From Acinetobacter guerrae (GTDB taxonomy: Bacteria; Pseudomonadota; Gammaproteobacteria; Pseudomonadales; Moraxellaceae): a DNA stretch of 64,000 nt. This document shows positions 17,052-26,847 of the stretch, piece after piece (the first letter of the stretch is position 1; each line of letters starts with the position of its first letter). The stretch spans positions 62,001 through 126,000 of the forward strand of contig NZ_LXGN01000004.1 in the NCBI RefSeq assembly GCF_009372255.1, given 5' to 3'. A program made the position numbers and the translations under genes. The notes beneath the pieces were generated by a model. That model had not been told where the DNA came from. It did no database searches and saw only the letters and a list, made by a program, of their open reading frames with translations.

Positions 17052-17087
17052 TTTTTTGTGGATAAAATCAATGTTATCCACAAAAAA
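17052..17087. promoter_or_regulatory. Inverted pair of perfect DnaA boxes
   Basis: TGTGGATAA (17057-17065) and TTATCCACA (17074-17082) both match the strongest DnaA box exactly, in inverted orientation 8 bases apart. With flanking T6 and A6 the perfect arms extend to 14 bp. The T run precedes the stem on both strands, which is wrong for a terminator. It lies 86-121 bp upstream of the HdeD start. DnaA binding is inferred. Confidence 0.5.
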
Positions 17088-17113
17088 TTCAGCAACTAAG
17101 TCTAAGTTAGTCA

Positions 17114-18040
17114 TTAATGAAGAAATTGAACCTGATTACGACCTCGTGATTTTGCCAAATACAGCAGTTCATCTGCCGACTTTAAAAAAGTAGTCGCATC
17201 TAGATAATTTTTTTCTGTATCCAGTGTATTTACACCAATACTCACCGTAACTTTGGAAAAAATATTTTCTGCTTTACTCGGAATATTCAGTTCAAAAATC
17301 TGACATCGACATTTTTCAGCCATTTGAATCGCATCTTGTAAACAGGTTTCAGGTAGAAGAATCACAAACTCTTCCCCACCAAAACGCGCTACAAAATCAG
17401 AAGCTCGGCTAAACATATTCCTCAATTGACCCGCAATGGTGATTAGACAAACATCACCCTGTATATGACCATAACGATCATTGTAATCCTTAAAAAAATC
17501 GACATCGATAAACAAGATCGACAAAGGGCGTTGGTAACGTAGTGAACGGCTAAACTCATATTCAATTTGTTCACTTAAAGCTTTGCGATTGGCAACACCT
17601 GTCAACGCATCTAGTAATAGTAATTGTTGATTTTTTTGATTAAGCGATTCAAGTTCCAATTCTAGTTTTTTTCGCTCTGAAATATCGAACATAAAACCAA
17701 TAATCGCAACAGTTTCACCCTCTTCAATCTGGGCATAAACTACATCGCGAATCCAGATGTATTCACCGTTTGGTGTTAACGCGCGATAATCTGCTTCATG
17801 GTCAGTCCCCTGATTTGAGAGATTGACACAATAAGATACCGTTTTTTCACGGTCTTCCTCATGAATGCGGTCTATCCAGTCCTGTGCAGTTTTCCAGCTA
17901 TCCTGAGGCCATCCCAAAACGCTTTCAATTTGTGGCCCAATATAGCTAAACTCTTTGGTTCGCCAATCAATTTTCCATGGAATGGCACGGGTGGATTCCA
18001 ATAAAGTTTTATAAAATTGATAGTCTTGACAATCGATCAT
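17114..18040 (-). CDS. PAS-GGDEF diguanylate cyclase
   Basis: Makes cyclic di-GMP. The 308-residue soluble protein has one N-terminal PAS sensor domain with PAC (about 8-122, FSYIGPQIESVLGWP to GFMFDISERKKL), a short coiled linker (123-140) and a GGDEF domain (about 142-308). The active-site loop is GGEEF (221-225), a catalytically competent variant, and an RxxD product-inhibition site (RASD, 212-215) lies five residues before it. There is no membrane segment, so the PAS domain senses a cytoplasmic signal. A perfect CRP/Vfr-type site lies 72 bp upstream of the start. Confidence 0.93.
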   Translation of the reverse strand: MIDCQDYQFYKTLLESTRAIPWKIDWRTKEFSYIGPQIESVLGWPQDSWKTAQDWIDRIHEEDREKTVSYCVNLSNQGTDHEADYRALTPNGEYIWIRDVVYAQIEEGETVAIIGFMFDISERKKLELELESLNQKNQQLLLLDALTGVANRKALSEQIEYEFSRSLRYQRPLSILFIDVDFFKDYNDRYGHIQGDVCLITIAGQLRNMFSRASDFVARFGGEEFVILLPETCLQDAIQMAEKCRCQIFELNIPSKAENIFSKVTVSIGVNTLDTEKNYLDATTFLKSADELLYLAKSRGRNQVQFLH

Positions 18041-18111
18041 ATCTGCCCCCGATGTCGGCTTTGATATTAAAATGCTTGTTATTAAGAGTCATGAAGTGGC
18101 ATTGTTTTAAA

Positions 18112-18127
18112 TGTGACAAAAATCACA
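18112..18127. promoter_or_regulatory. Perfect CRP/Vfr-type site upstream of the diguanylate cyclase
   Basis: TGTGACAAAAATCACA is an exact TGTGA-N6-TCACA, flanked by AAA and ATTT as in the extended consensus. It ends 72 bp before the start codon of the PAS-GGDEF gene. It suggests cAMP-dependent control by the Vfr/CRP homologue. Confidence 0.6.
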
Positions 18128-18254
18128 ATTTGCTTATGTATTTAAGTTAGCAGCCTTTTATTTAGAATGTCAATATCTATTTAAAAACATGAATTTATAT
18201 AAAAATAAAATGAAAAATAATGTTTTTAATCTTTTAATTTAAACAAAATCTCAC

Positions 18255-19010
18255 TTATTTTGTCCATCCTACTTCTTGTGCTGTTAATGCGTTAATTATG
18301 GTCTGTTTCAAACTTTCAGGCATTCTATTCTGCTGATCTGAAACAGGAAGTCTGCCCGCCATGAGTTCAGCTTGTTTTTGCGGATACAGTGGTTGTTGTT
18401 CTGGCTTGGCATAACCGATGGGAAAAAGTGGCTGACCTGTTTGTAAATTGTATTTATCAGTGGCCCCAAATGCGTGTAATAATTCGTGAGTCAACACAAT
18501 ATTATTCTGTGAATTTTGCTTATTTGATGCAAATAAATTTACAGTTCCTATCCTCCCTTTCTCTAAAGCAGTTGAATGTCTAAGTTCATTCACATGTTGA
18601 GGATCATAATAGTTCAGATATAAAGTCACGGATGTAGGCTGATCTGCCGATTTTCGTTGCCGCCATGCGTAAAAACGAAATTTTAGGCTCCACCACATGA
18701 CATTTAAAATCGATGCATCATTAGGGACTTTAGGCGGTTGATCAGTTAAAGTTCGCCCCATTTTCATGATCACGGAAATGGGCTGTCGATAATTGGCAGA
18801 CTGTTGTTCTAAATAGCTTTTTACTTCGACAAACTGGCTCAACTGGAGTTGTTGGATATATCGTGATGTAGAGGCGTGGCCATCTGCATTCACTGGGTGC
18901 AATAACACCACAATAGGCCGATTCCAGTTTTGATTCTGGTCACGCCAGTTATTGATAATGACCACCAATAAAATTAGCAATAATATAGCGATACGGATAT
19001 TTTTCCACAT
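18255..19010 (-). CDS. Membrane-anchored putative zinc metalloprotease
   Basis: A 251-residue protein with one N-terminal membrane anchor (about 4-20) and a presumably periplasmic domain. Residues 175-185 read HELLHAFGATD, an exact HExxHxxGxxD, the zinc-binding signature of metzincin-type peptidases that use Asp as third ligand (as in snapalysin). A Met about 33 residues later (AELMAGRLP) could provide the Met-turn. Apart from this motif I do not recognise the family. The ATG at 19010 has GGAA 8 bp upstream and is preferred to the TTG one codon earlier. Confidence 0.7.
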   Translation of the reverse strand: MWKNIRIAILLLILLVVIINNWRDQNQNWNRPIVVLLHPVNADGHASTSRYIQQLQLSQFVEVKSYLEQQSANYRQPISVIMKMGRTLTDQPPKVPNDASILNVMWWSLKFRFYAWRQRKSADQPTSVTLYLNYYDPQHVNELRHSTALEKGRIGTVNLFASNKQNSQNNIVLTHELLHAFGATDKYNLQTGQPLFPIGYAKPEQQPLYPQKQAELMAGRLPVSDQQNRMPESLKQTIINALTAQEVGWTK

Positions 19011-19038
19011 CAAGATTGTTCCTATTCTTATCGATCAA

Positions 19039-19075
19039 GAAATAAAAATGCGAGCCTTGCTCGCATTTTTATTTC
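19039..19075 (-). terminator. topA terminator
   Basis: Perfect 16-bp stem GAAATAAAAATGCGAG (19039-19054) / reverse complement (19060-19075), loop CCTTG. It lies 6 bp after the topA stop. On the minus strand the descending arm is T-rich. Confidence 0.85.
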
Positions 19076-19081
19076 TCTACC

Positions 19082-21727
19082 TCAAGCCTCAGCCCATTTC
19101 CCTTCTTGGTACAGCAGACTCCATTTAGTCTGTTTACCTTCTGGCGTCTCAGAACCGATATATTGCGCCTGATTTTTACGGCTAAACTTGATCAAAGTCG
19201 GATTACCTTCCGGATCAACATCAGGTGCTTGAAGCAAATATTGATACTTTGGATCAAGTTGATCTGCAACAGTACGTAGTTCTGCAACTTTCGGCGCACG
19301 AGTTTCACGAATTTTTGGGAACTTACTAGCTGCTAAGAATAAACCTGCTGCGCCATCACGTAACACAAAATAATCATCGTGTTTAGTAGAGCGCAAGTGT
19401 TCCATTTTAATTGGATCAACACGCGGTGGCGCAGGCTGTCCATTTTTCAAAACTTTACGAGTATTGTCACAACTGGTACAGGCAAAGTATGGACCAAAGC
19501 GACCTGTCTTTAACTGCATTTCACCATCACATTTGTCACATGGAATGGTTGGGCCATCATAACCTTTGATTTTGAACTCGCCTTCTTCGACTTCATAACC
19601 ATCACAGTCAGGATTATTACCACAAACATGTAATTTTCGACCGCCATCAATTACATAACTGTCCATCGCTGTACCACATTTTGCACAGCGATGTTTCGCC
19701 ATTAAATCTGCGGTTTCTGCCGAATCATCATCGGAAAATGCAGCTAATGACTCAACTGGAGTAAGGTTTAGCGTCCCTTTACAACGCTCTTTAGGTGGTA
19801 AGTTATAGCCAGAACAACCTAAAAATACGCCTGTGGTGCCTGTACGAATCTGCATAGGACGACTACACAGTTGACACGCGACATCAGGAACTTCAACGGG
19901 CTGGTTACGACGCATACCTTCGCTACTAGCAGCAGTATTTAAACGATTTTTAAAGTCACCATAAAAACTATCAAGCAACTCTTTCCAGTTACGATCACCT
20001 GTCGCCACTCTATCTAATTGACCTTCAAGATCTGCTGTAAAAGCATAATTCATTAGATTATTAAAGCTTTCATCCAGACGATCAGTGACAATCTCACCCA
20101 TTTTTTCGGCAAATAGGCGACGATTTTCCAGTTTCACATAACCACGATCTTGAATGGTCGAAATAATAGCGGCATAAGTCGATGGACGACCGATTCCGCG
20201 TTTTTCCAGCTCCTTGACCAGTGAGGCTTCGGTAAATCGTGCAGGTGGTTTGGTAAAATGCTGACTTGGATCAAGCTTTTCAAGCTTAAGAATTTCACCC
20301 ACTTTAACTGCGGGTAATAACACATCATCATCAGATTTATTGGCACCACGAACTCTGGTAAAACCATCAAATACCAAAGTACGCCCTTTGGCACGTAACT
20401 CGACATTGTTGGCTTCTACAGTCAGGGTTGAAGATAAATATTCAGCAGGTGTCATTTGACAAGCAACAAATTGTCGCCAGATCAAATCATATAACCGCTG
20501 TGCATCACGCTCCATTCCTGCAAGTTGATCCCCTGTTAGCGCGACACTTGAAGGTCGAATCGCCTCATGCGCCTCTTGCGCACCCGCTTTGTTACCATAA
20601 CGGTTTGGCTTGGCAGGAACATATTTATCACCAAAATTTTGCTGAATATGATCGCGTACCATATTCACCGCATCATCACTTAAAAAAGTGGAGTCGGTAC
20701 GCATATACGTGATAAAGCCGCCTTCATACAGACGTTGTGCCAACATCATGGTCTTTTTCACTGAAAAGCCAAGACGAGTACTCGCTGCCTGTTGCAAGGT
20801 CGACGTAATATACGGCGCACTTGGGTTAACTTTGGTTGGCTTATCTTCACGTTGCGCGACTTTATATTCTGCATCTTTAAGAAGATTAAGAACTGCATCT
20901 GTTTCGGCTTTATTGCGTAGCTTTAAGGTTTTTCCCGCTTGCTTAAAGGCTTCCAGACGAATGTCATCTTTTTTTGAAATAGTGTCTGCAAAAATCTGCC
21001 AGTATTCTTCAGGTATAAAAGCACGAATTTCTCGTTCACGCTCAACCACCAATTTAACGGCTACCGATTGAACACGACCTGCTGATAAACCACGGGCGAT
21101 TTTTTCCCAAAGGAGCGGAGAAATCATAAAGCCCACGACACGATCTAGAAATCGACGTGCCTGTTGTGCATTCACTTTATTGGTATCGAGACGTGAAGGA
21201 TGCTTAAAAGCTTCCTGAATCGCATTTTTGGTAATTTCGTTAAACACGACCCGCTGATAGCGACTGTCATCACCACCAATCACTTCTTTTAAATGCCAAG
21301 CAATGGCTTCTCCTTCACGGTCCAAGTCCGTTGCGAGATAAACTTCATCAACCTGAGAAGCCAGTTTTTTAAGTTCTGCAACCACATGTTCTTTACCTGG
21401 TAACACTTCATAATGTGCTTTCCAGTCATGTTCGGGATCTACACCCATACGATTAATGAGTGCCGTTTGTGCTTTTTGCTCTTTTTCTTCGGCAGTCAAT
21501 TTAGTACGAGTTGCTGGTTTTTTTTCACTGGATTTGGCTGAACCACCTGTAGGTAAATCACGCACGTGACCTACCGAAGACTTCACAATGTATTGTGAGC
21601 CTAAATATTTGTTGATGGTTTTCGCTTTTGCAGGCGACTCCACAATCACTAAGGCACGTTTATTTGCAGCAGACTCTGAAGATGCTGTCGTGCTTTTTTT
21701 GTTTGTGGATCGAGGGGCGTTCGCCAT
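19082..21727 (-). CDS. topA: DNA topoisomerase I
   Basis: Relaxes negative supercoils. The 881-residue type IA enzyme has a TOPRIM domain (about 24-150) with [12 protein letters not shown] and the metal-binding [13 protein letters not shown], the catalytic tyrosine in [10 protein letters not shown] (Tyr341) and the RPSS and GRPSTYA blocks. The C-terminus has three four-cysteine zinc ribbons: CQLC...C...C, CAKC...C...C and CDKC...C..C. An N-terminal extension of about 23 Ser/Thr/Lys-rich residues precedes the core. The 149-residue membrane-anchored protein gene lies 33 bp upstream on the same strand. Confidence 0.97.
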   Translation of the reverse strand: MANAPRSTNKKSTTASSESAANKRALVIVESPAKAKTINKYLGSQYIVKSSVGHVRDLPTGGSAKSSEKKPATRTKLTAEEKEQKAQTALINRMGVDPEHDWKAHYEVLPGKEHVVAELKKLASQVDEVYLATDLDREGEAIAWHLKEVIGGDDSRYQRVVFNEITKNAIQEAFKHPSRLDTNKVNAQQARRFLDRVVGFMISPLLWEKIARGLSAGRVQSVAVKLVVEREREIRAFIPEEYWQIFADTISKKDDIRLEAFKQAGKTLKLRNKAETDAVLNLLKDAEYKVAQREDKPTKVNPSAPYITSTLQQAASTRLGFSVKKTMMLAQRLYEGGFITYMRTDSTFLSDDAVNMVRDHIQQNFGDKYVPAKPNRYGNKAGAQEAHEAIRPSSVALTGDQLAGMERDAQRLYDLIWRQFVACQMTPAEYLSSTLTVEANNVELRAKGRTLVFDGFTRVRGANKSDDDVLLPAVKVGEILKLEKLDPSQHFTKPPARFTEASLVKELEKRGIGRPSTYAAIISTIQDRGYVKLENRRLFAEKMGEIVTDRLDESFNNLMNYAFTADLEGQLDRVATGDRNWKELLDSFYGDFKNRLNTAASSEGMRRNQPVEVPDVACQLCSRPMQIRTGTTGVFLGCSGYNLPPKERCKGTLNLTPVESLAAFSDDDSAETADLMAKHRCAKCGTAMDSYVIDGGRKLHVCGNNPDCDGYEVEEGEFKIKGYDGPTIPCDKCDGEMQLKTGRFGPYFACTSCDNTRKVLKNGQPAPPRVDPIKMEHLRSTKHDDYFVLRDGAAGLFLAASKFPKIRETRAPKVAELRTVADQLDPKYQYLLQAPDVDPEGNPTLIKFSRKNQAQYIGSETPEGKQTKWSLLYQEGKWAEA

Positions 21728-21760
21728 AATAAACTGTTATTCCTGTTGATAAATAAAGAG

Positions 21761-22210
21761 TTAGACAGCAGCGAGTTGTAATAAATACGCTTTCATGTCT
21801 TCAAGTTGTGTCGCTCTGAGATCGGTTTCTTCATCCCAATATAAGCCTACGCAGTTTGCCTGCATATCAATAGCATAAATCCCTTTTAATGCAATGGGAG
21901 AATCATTAAATTTCTGATCTCCTTCAATTACATTCAAATGATTATCCGCGATACGAGCGCGCATTAAAGGAAGCCGCGCTTCTGGAATCAATACACTATA
22001 ATAAGCAACCATACTGGCACGATTTTCAGTTGCTTTAGGGATGTTTGTCCATTCAGGTGCAGCAACCAAACGCGGATGTAAACCCATTTTACGTGCTTTG
22101 TCTCGCATCAATCCCAAGGCTTTTTCACGTGGACTCACACGCAAGCCAAAAATTGAGCCTAAAACAAAAACGACGATAATGATCGCCACCCATAAACCTA
22201 AATGTTCCAT
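21761..22210 (-). CDS. Hypothetical protein with N-terminal membrane anchor
   Basis: A 149-residue protein with one N-terminal membrane segment (about 5-22, LWVAIIIVVFVLGSIFGL) followed by a soluble domain starting RVSPREKALGLMRDKARKMGL. I do not recognise a named family, although similar anchored proteins occur beside topA in pseudomonads. It probably shares a transcript with topA, 33 bp downstream. AGGGTTAGGT precedes the ATG. Confidence 0.75.
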   Translation of the reverse strand: MEHLGLWVAIIIVVFVLGSIFGLRVSPREKALGLMRDKARKMGLHPRLVAAPEWTNIPKATENRASMVAYYSVLIPEARLPLMRARIADNHLNVIEGDQKFNDSPIALKGIYAIDMQANCVGLYWDEETDLRATQLEDMKAYLLQLAAV

Positions 22211-22318
22211 ACCTAACCCTATCGTGTTCTATTATTAGATTTGCATAAGCACAATATAAAACGCAAGTTTAAAATTAAAATTACTGCGAAACGTCATTTT
22301 TACGGTCAGTTAAATCAC

Positions 22319-22593
22319 TTATTTTTCATCTTTTTTTCTCATAAAACTAAACTTCATCCAAGCTCCCAATACATCAATTGAACGCGGTAAATTTTGCCAA
22401 AATTCAATAATTTTATATTCCACACGCGGGAGTACTTCTAGATAAATCTGTTTTGCTATCAGTTGGAATTCCCTCATGCAAAATGCTGTGATTTATCTGG
22501 CAAAATTAGCAAAGTATTCACGATAGAATTAGGCAGTTTTTCAACTGTATTATTGTGCATGGTTAAAAGTTTGTTATTAAACAGCGGCGTGCA
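22319..22593 (-). pseudogene. Decayed leucine-rich-repeat protein fragment
   Basis: Two short overlapping open frames on the minus strand. The first (up to the TGA at 22474-22476) contains LTMHNNTVEKLPNSI, which matches the leucine-rich-repeat pattern LxLxxNxLxxLPxxI position by position. The second (22477 down to the TAA at 22319-22321, 52 codons) reads MREFQLIAKQIYLEV onward to WMKFSFMRKKDEK. The frames overlap by ATGA, and a one-base change would join them into one C-terminal fragment. A stop at 22594-22596 ends it upstream, and no ribosome-binding site is seen. The rest of this intergenic region (22211-22318) is plain AT-rich promoter sequence for the gene starting at 22210. Confidence 0.45.
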
Positions 22594-22623
22594 TTACAAC
22601 GGGCTTTCAGCAAAAGGTCAAAT

Positions 22624-22657
22624 AAAATTGGAAATTTAACTATAAATTTCCAATTTT
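22624..22657 (-). terminator. Terminator of the 5-oxoproline-type operon
   Basis: Perfect 15-bp stem AAAATTGGAAATTTA / TAAATTTCCAATTTT with loop ACTA, 31 bp after the stop of the biotin carboxylase gene; AT-rich, with a T-rich descending arm on the minus strand. Confidence 0.7.
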
Positions 22658-22688
22658 ATGTTCGCATTGAATTCCAAATTTTTGGACG

Positions 22689-24428
22689 CTATTCAATGCT
22701 AGCAATCACATCATCGGCCTGACAAGTTGCACCCACTGCCGCCAATATTTGAATTTGACCTTTTTGATGCGCAAGAACTTGAACTTCCATTTTCATGGCT
22801 TCCATAATCGCTACCACCTGCCCTTCAATGACTTGCTCGCCTGTTTGAACTTTCCATGCGATGATTGCGCCATTAATAGATGCAGGCAAATGTTCAGGCT
22901 GAACTTCTAACGATATATTTTGTTGTGTCGCTTGTTCCATTGCAGTTGTGCTTTGAGCGAACATTCCCGCTGGTAATCCCAAACGGTGTAGTTTTCCATC
23001 AATCTCAATATAGCTCAAAGTCATCGGTTGCTGATGTTGAGGGATACTCCGCTGCTTAGGTTTCAATATTTGTTTAAAGTCATTTTCAATCCATCGAGTA
23101 TGAACTTTAAATTCTTCAGTAAAATCAGGTTCATTCAATACTGCACGATGAAAATCTAGAACTGATGCAACACCTTCGATTTTAAATTGCTTTAATGCTC
23201 GTTTTGCGCGCGCTATAGCGATCTCACGAGTTGAGCCTGTCACAATGAGTTTCGCCATTAAAGAATCAAAATGGCTTGAAACCAATGAGCCTGTATGCAC
23301 ACCTGTATCTACTCGTACACCTTGTCCAAAAGGGGCTTCAAATAGGCTCAAGATACCAAATGCGGGAATAAACCCACGACTTGGGTCTTCGGCATTAATT
23401 CGAAACTCAATGGCATGCCCAAGTGCTTTTGGTGTGCTTTGAATAGATAGTTCTTCACCTAATGCTACTCGAATTTGTTCAACGACCAAGTCTACCTGTG
23501 CTGTTTCTTCTGTCACTGGATGTTCAACTTGCAGTCGAGTATTCACTTCAAGAAACGACAATGTGCCATTTTGACTCAGCAAATATTCAACTGTTCCTGC
23601 ACCTACATACTGTGCAGCCTGACAAATATTTTTTGCAGAACTAATAATTTCTTGATAAATCTGATCAGTGATAAAAGGGGCTGGTGATTCTTCAATTAAT
23701 TTTTGATTACGGCGCTGTAGAGAACAATCTCGTGTCCCTAATACCACCACATGACCATGCTGATCAGCAATCACCTGAGCTTCTACATGACGTGGATTAT
23801 CTAAATATTGCTCAACAAAACACTCACCACGACCAAATGCCGCCTTTGCTTCTCGAACCGCAGATTCATAAAGCTCTTTGACTTCTTCAAGTTTCCAGAC
23901 GACTTTTAACCCCCGACCACCACCACCAAAAGCAGCTTTAATTGCAATAGGCAAACCATGCTGTTTGGCAAAGGCTAAAGCTTCTTCTGCATTGTTCAAA
24001 GGATCTTGAGTACCTTGAACCAACGGGGCACCAACTGAAGCCGCAATTTTACGTGCCTCAATTTTATCACCTAATTTTTGAATTGCATCTGGGGATGGCC
24101 CCACCCATTTTAAACCTGCATCAATCACTGCTTGAGCAAACTCAGCACGTTCTGATAAAAAGCCATAACCGGGATGTACCATCGTCGCTTTTGATTTTTT
24201 TGCAATATCAATGATGGCATCAATATTTAAATAGGTTTGTTTGGCAGTTGCCCCCACCAAACCCCATGCCTCATCTGCAAGTTCAACATGTAAACTGCCC
24301 ATATCATCATCTGCATACATTGCAACAGATGTGATTCCCATATCACGACACGCTTGAATAATACGTACAGCAATTTCACCACGGTTGGCGATCAATAATT
24401 TTTCATTGGTATAATTTTGCTTGTTCAT
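22689..24428 (-). CDS. Biotin carboxylase with fused biotin carrier domain
   Basis: A 579-residue ATP- and bicarbonate-dependent biotin carboxylase of the AccC/PycA type: N-terminal KLLIANRGEIAVRI, ATP-grasp with GGGGRGLKVV, then FLEVNTRLQVEHPVTE. A C-terminal biotinyl domain carries the acceptor Lys546 in EAMKM. No carboxyltransferase domain is present. It directly follows the PxpB-PxpC fusion gene in the same operon; PxpB/PxpC-like (AHS1/AHS2) domains form the carboxyltransferase part of urea carboxylase, so the two proteins could together equal a split urea-carboxylase-like enzyme. The ATG at 24428 lies one base after the upstream stop; a TTG at 24440 would overlap it. Confidence 0.88.
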   Translation of the reverse strand: MNKQNYTNEKLLIANRGEIAVRIIQACRDMGITSVAMYADDDMGSLHVELADEAWGLVGATAKQTYLNIDAIIDIAKKSKATMVHPGYGFLSERAEFAQAVIDAGLKWVGPSPDAIQKLGDKIEARKIAASVGAPLVQGTQDPLNNAEEALAFAKQHGLPIAIKAAFGGGGRGLKVVWKLEEVKELYESAVREAKAAFGRGECFVEQYLDNPRHVEAQVIADQHGHVVVLGTRDCSLQRRNQKLIEESPAPFITDQIYQEIISSAKNICQAAQYVGAGTVEYLLSQNGTLSFLEVNTRLQVEHPVTEETAQVDLVVEQIRVALGEELSIQSTPKALGHAIEFRINAEDPSRGFIPAFGILSLFEAPFGQGVRVDTGVHTGSLVSSHFDSLMAKLIVTGSTREIAIARAKRALKQFKIEGVASVLDFHRAVLNEPDFTEEFKVHTRWIENDFKQILKPKQRSIPQHQQPMTLSYIEIDGKLHRLGLPAGMFAQSTTAMEQATQQNISLEVQPEHLPASINGAIIAWKVQTGEQVIEGQVVAIMEAMKMEVQVLAHQKGQIQILAAVGATCQADDVIASIE

Positions 24429-24429
24429 T

Positions 24430-26010
24430 TCAATTCTCAATCTCTACAAATTCGGCAATTTTTCTAAACTTAATATGGCAATCTGCGGGTATTTGTGCCA
24501 CCAGATCCCAATGATGTTTAGCGACCGAAGCAATCACAGGATAACCACCAGTAAGTGGGTGATCGTTCATAAACAATACAGGCTGGCCATTTGGTGGAAT
24601 TTGTAAGGCTCCAATACAGGTACCTTCACTTTCTAGCTCATGCGACACTTTACGGTTCAGCGGTTCTCTACCCAACAACCGCAAACCCACACGGTTACTT
24701 TCATGGGTCACTAACCATGATTGATTACATAGCTTTTCAATACTGTCTGAATCGAACCAAGCAGTACGGGGTCCCATCACAATATCTAGCTCAACCGTGT
24801 CGCCAAGTTGAGGGAGATGAGCTTTTGGCACGTCATTGATCGTGATATTGGATGGGATAACTTGCCCCAGATAAAGCACATCTCCCACTTTTAAGGGCTG
24901 TGGGCCAAGAATTGCCAAACTGTCAAAAGAACAGCTATTTAAAACAGGCTGAATGTCAAAACCACCACGAACCGTGAGATAATTTCGCAATCCAGCACGA
25001 GGGGTTTGTATGTGAAACTCATCGCCACAATCTAATGCAATGGGCTGATAACACTCAAAATCAGCGCTTTGACCATCTGCAAATTTCACATGAATATTTG
25101 AAATTGCCCCAGTCACAGCAATTACTGCTGAATGTTGCATTTTTGCTTTCAAGCCACCATTTAAAATCTCAATGATTGGCGTTTCAGTTGGATTACCGAC
25201 AATCCGATTGACACTGTGCATTGAATCAATATCCATTGCACCTGCTGTCCCCACACCAATATCGGTCTGTTGAAAGCGTCCTTCATCTTGAATTGTAGTT
25301 TGCAATCCAGATGACATGATTTTAAATAATGGTTGTTTTGAGCCCGTGTTTTGTACCGAGATAATCTGTTTTGGCACATTTACAGATACTGGATGATGTG
25401 TCACATCTTCAAAATGTACAGTCATTCCCGGTCTTAAAAGTGCAGGATTCGATCGCTCCAAATCCCACATTTTCTCAGTTGTTGTACCAATTAATTGCCA
25501 ACCACCAGGACTATCCTTTGGATAAATGCCTGAATATTGACCTGCTAAACCTAGAGAGCCTGATGGAATTTTTTTACGGGGCGTTTTTAAACGCGGAATA
25601 TCCGTAAACGGCTGGTCAGGACTATTCATATAGGCAAAACCAGGAGCAAAACCAATAAATGCAACATCCCACGCACTTTGATGATGAGTACGAATTAAAT
25701 CTGCAACTGACAAGCCCTGTAGCTCCGCCACTTGTGCCAAATCTTCACCATCATAGCGAATGGGAATAATCACTTGATGACCATGTCTTTGAATATCTAA
25801 ATCTATATTTAAAGTCCCAATCAAAGTCGATAGCGTTTTAAAGTCAGTATTGATCTCATCAAAAAAGACTAAAATCGTCTTTGCCGCAGGAATTAAATCT
25901 TTGATTCCATTCAAGTGTAAATTTTGCAATTTGTTGTATAACGCCAAAGTTTCTTGCAAACTAGCAAGTTCAATCAAGAAACTATCAGAATTTACTGATA
26001 AAAATCGCAT
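24430..26010 (-). CDS. 5-oxoprolinase subunits B and C, fused (KipI-KipA)
   Basis: A 526-residue fusion of PxpB/KipI (about 1-220) and PxpC/KipA (about 232-526). In E. coli PxpA, PxpB and PxpC form ATP-dependent 5-oxoprolinase, which opens 5-oxo-L-proline to glutamate. The B half shows FIGFAPGFAYM and the conserved PRKKIPSGSLGLAG; the C half shows GLQTTIQDEGR and the later GPRTAWF and SNRVGLRLLG. AAAGGA precedes the start. It sits 18 bp after the DUF1445 gene and abuts the biotin carboxylase gene. Confidence 0.9.
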   Translation of the reverse strand: MRFLSVNSDSFLIELASLQETLALYNKLQNLHLNGIKDLIPAAKTILVFFDEINTDFKTLSTLIGTLNIDLDIQRHGHQVIIPIRYDGEDLAQVAELQGLSVADLIRTHHQSAWDVAFIGFAPGFAYMNSPDQPFTDIPRLKTPRKKIPSGSLGLAGQYSGIYPKDSPGGWQLIGTTTEKMWDLERSNPALLRPGMTVHFEDVTHHPVSVNVPKQIISVQNTGSKQPLFKIMSSGLQTTIQDEGRFQQTDIGVGTAGAMDIDSMHSVNRIVGNPTETPIIEILNGGLKAKMQHSAVIAVTGAISNIHVKFADGQSADFECYQPIALDCGDEFHIQTPRAGLRNYLTVRGGFDIQPVLNSCSFDSLAILGPQPLKVGDVLYLGQVIPSNITINDVPKAHLPQLGDTVELDIVMGPRTAWFDSDSIEKLCNQSWLVTHESNRVGLRLLGREPLNRKVSHELESEGTCIGALQIPPNGQPVLFMNDHPLTGGYPVIASVAKHHWDLVAQIPADCHIKFRKIAEFVEIEN

Positions 26011-26028
26011 TTACTGATCCTTTCTTTT

Positions 26029-26835
26029 TTAACCCATCCAGACACGATCTGGAATGTCGGTAATCAACATGTGACCCGGTGCATGACTAATTGCAAATGG
26101 AATTTTTGAGTTCATTACAGCAGCTTGAGGTGTCACACCACATGCCCAAAACACAGGAATCTCGCCCTGTTCAATACGAGATGCTTCACCAAAATCAGGT
26201 TGATTAACATCTTGGATCCCTAAACTTTCAGGATGACCAATATGTACAGGCGCACCATGTACACTTGGCATGCGTGCAGTGATTTTTACTGCTTCGGCAA
26301 TCTGATCAGCAGGAATTGGGCGCATTGAAACCACCATATTTCCAGAGATACGTCCTGCGGGTGTACAACGAATGTTGCTCAAATACATCGGCACATTGGT
26401 TTTGTCATGAATGTGACGTACTTCAATACCTGCATCTTGCAATGCTGTTTCAAAAGAAAAACTACAACCAATTAAAAATGTCACCAAATCAGGATGAGCA
26501 TTGTAGATATCACTCGCATCAGTCACTTCATCGACCATTTCGCCATCTTTCCAAATTCGATAGCGTGGAAAATCGGTTCGAATATCTGCATCCGATGCCA
26601 GTTTTGTGGCATAAATGCCTTCTTCTAAAACATCGAGAACAGGACAACTTTGAGGATTCCGGTGAGCATATAGTAAAAAATCATATGCCCAATCTTTTGG
26701 TACAGAAATCATATTCACTTGGGTCATCCCCGGTGCCATACCAGCCGTAGGTCGATCAAAACCTGCACGAATTTGTTGTCTTGCTTGTCGCGTCGCTTTT
26801 AATTGCGCTGGGTCAACTTTGATATTTTTGAACAT
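26029..26835 (-). CDS. DUF1445 / D-glutamate-cyclase-like protein (YcsI family)
   Basis: A 268-residue soluble protein with the YcsI/DUF1445 pattern: [16 protein letters not shown] near residue 35, [13 protein letters not shown] in the middle and [31 protein letters not shown] near the end. The animal D-glutamate cyclase, which interconverts D-glutamate and 5-oxo-D-proline, carries this domain, which fits an operon devoted to 5-oxoproline. The exact substrate here is inferred. AAGGA lies 8 bp before the start; 12 bp after pxpA. Confidence 0.88.
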   Translation of the reverse strand: MFKNIKVDPAQLKATRQARQQIRAGFDRPTAGMAPGMTQVNMISVPKDWAYDFLLYAHRNPQSCPVLDVLEEGIYATKLASDADIRTDFPRYRIWKDGEMVDEVTDASDIYNAHPDLVTFLIGCSFSFETALQDAGIEVRHIHDKTNVPMYLSNIRCTPAGRISGNMVVSMRPIPADQIAEAVKITARMPSVHGAPVHIGHPESLGIQDVNQPDFGEASRIEQGEIPVFWACGVTPQAAVMNSKIPFAISHAPGHMLITDIPDRVWMG

Positions 26836-26847
26836 GTGTATCTTCCT

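Noticed and set aside
17052-17087. Reading the 14-bp inverted repeat as a terminator
   Set aside because: The T run precedes and the A run follows the stem on both strands, the reverse of a rho-independent terminator; the DnaA-box reading fits better.
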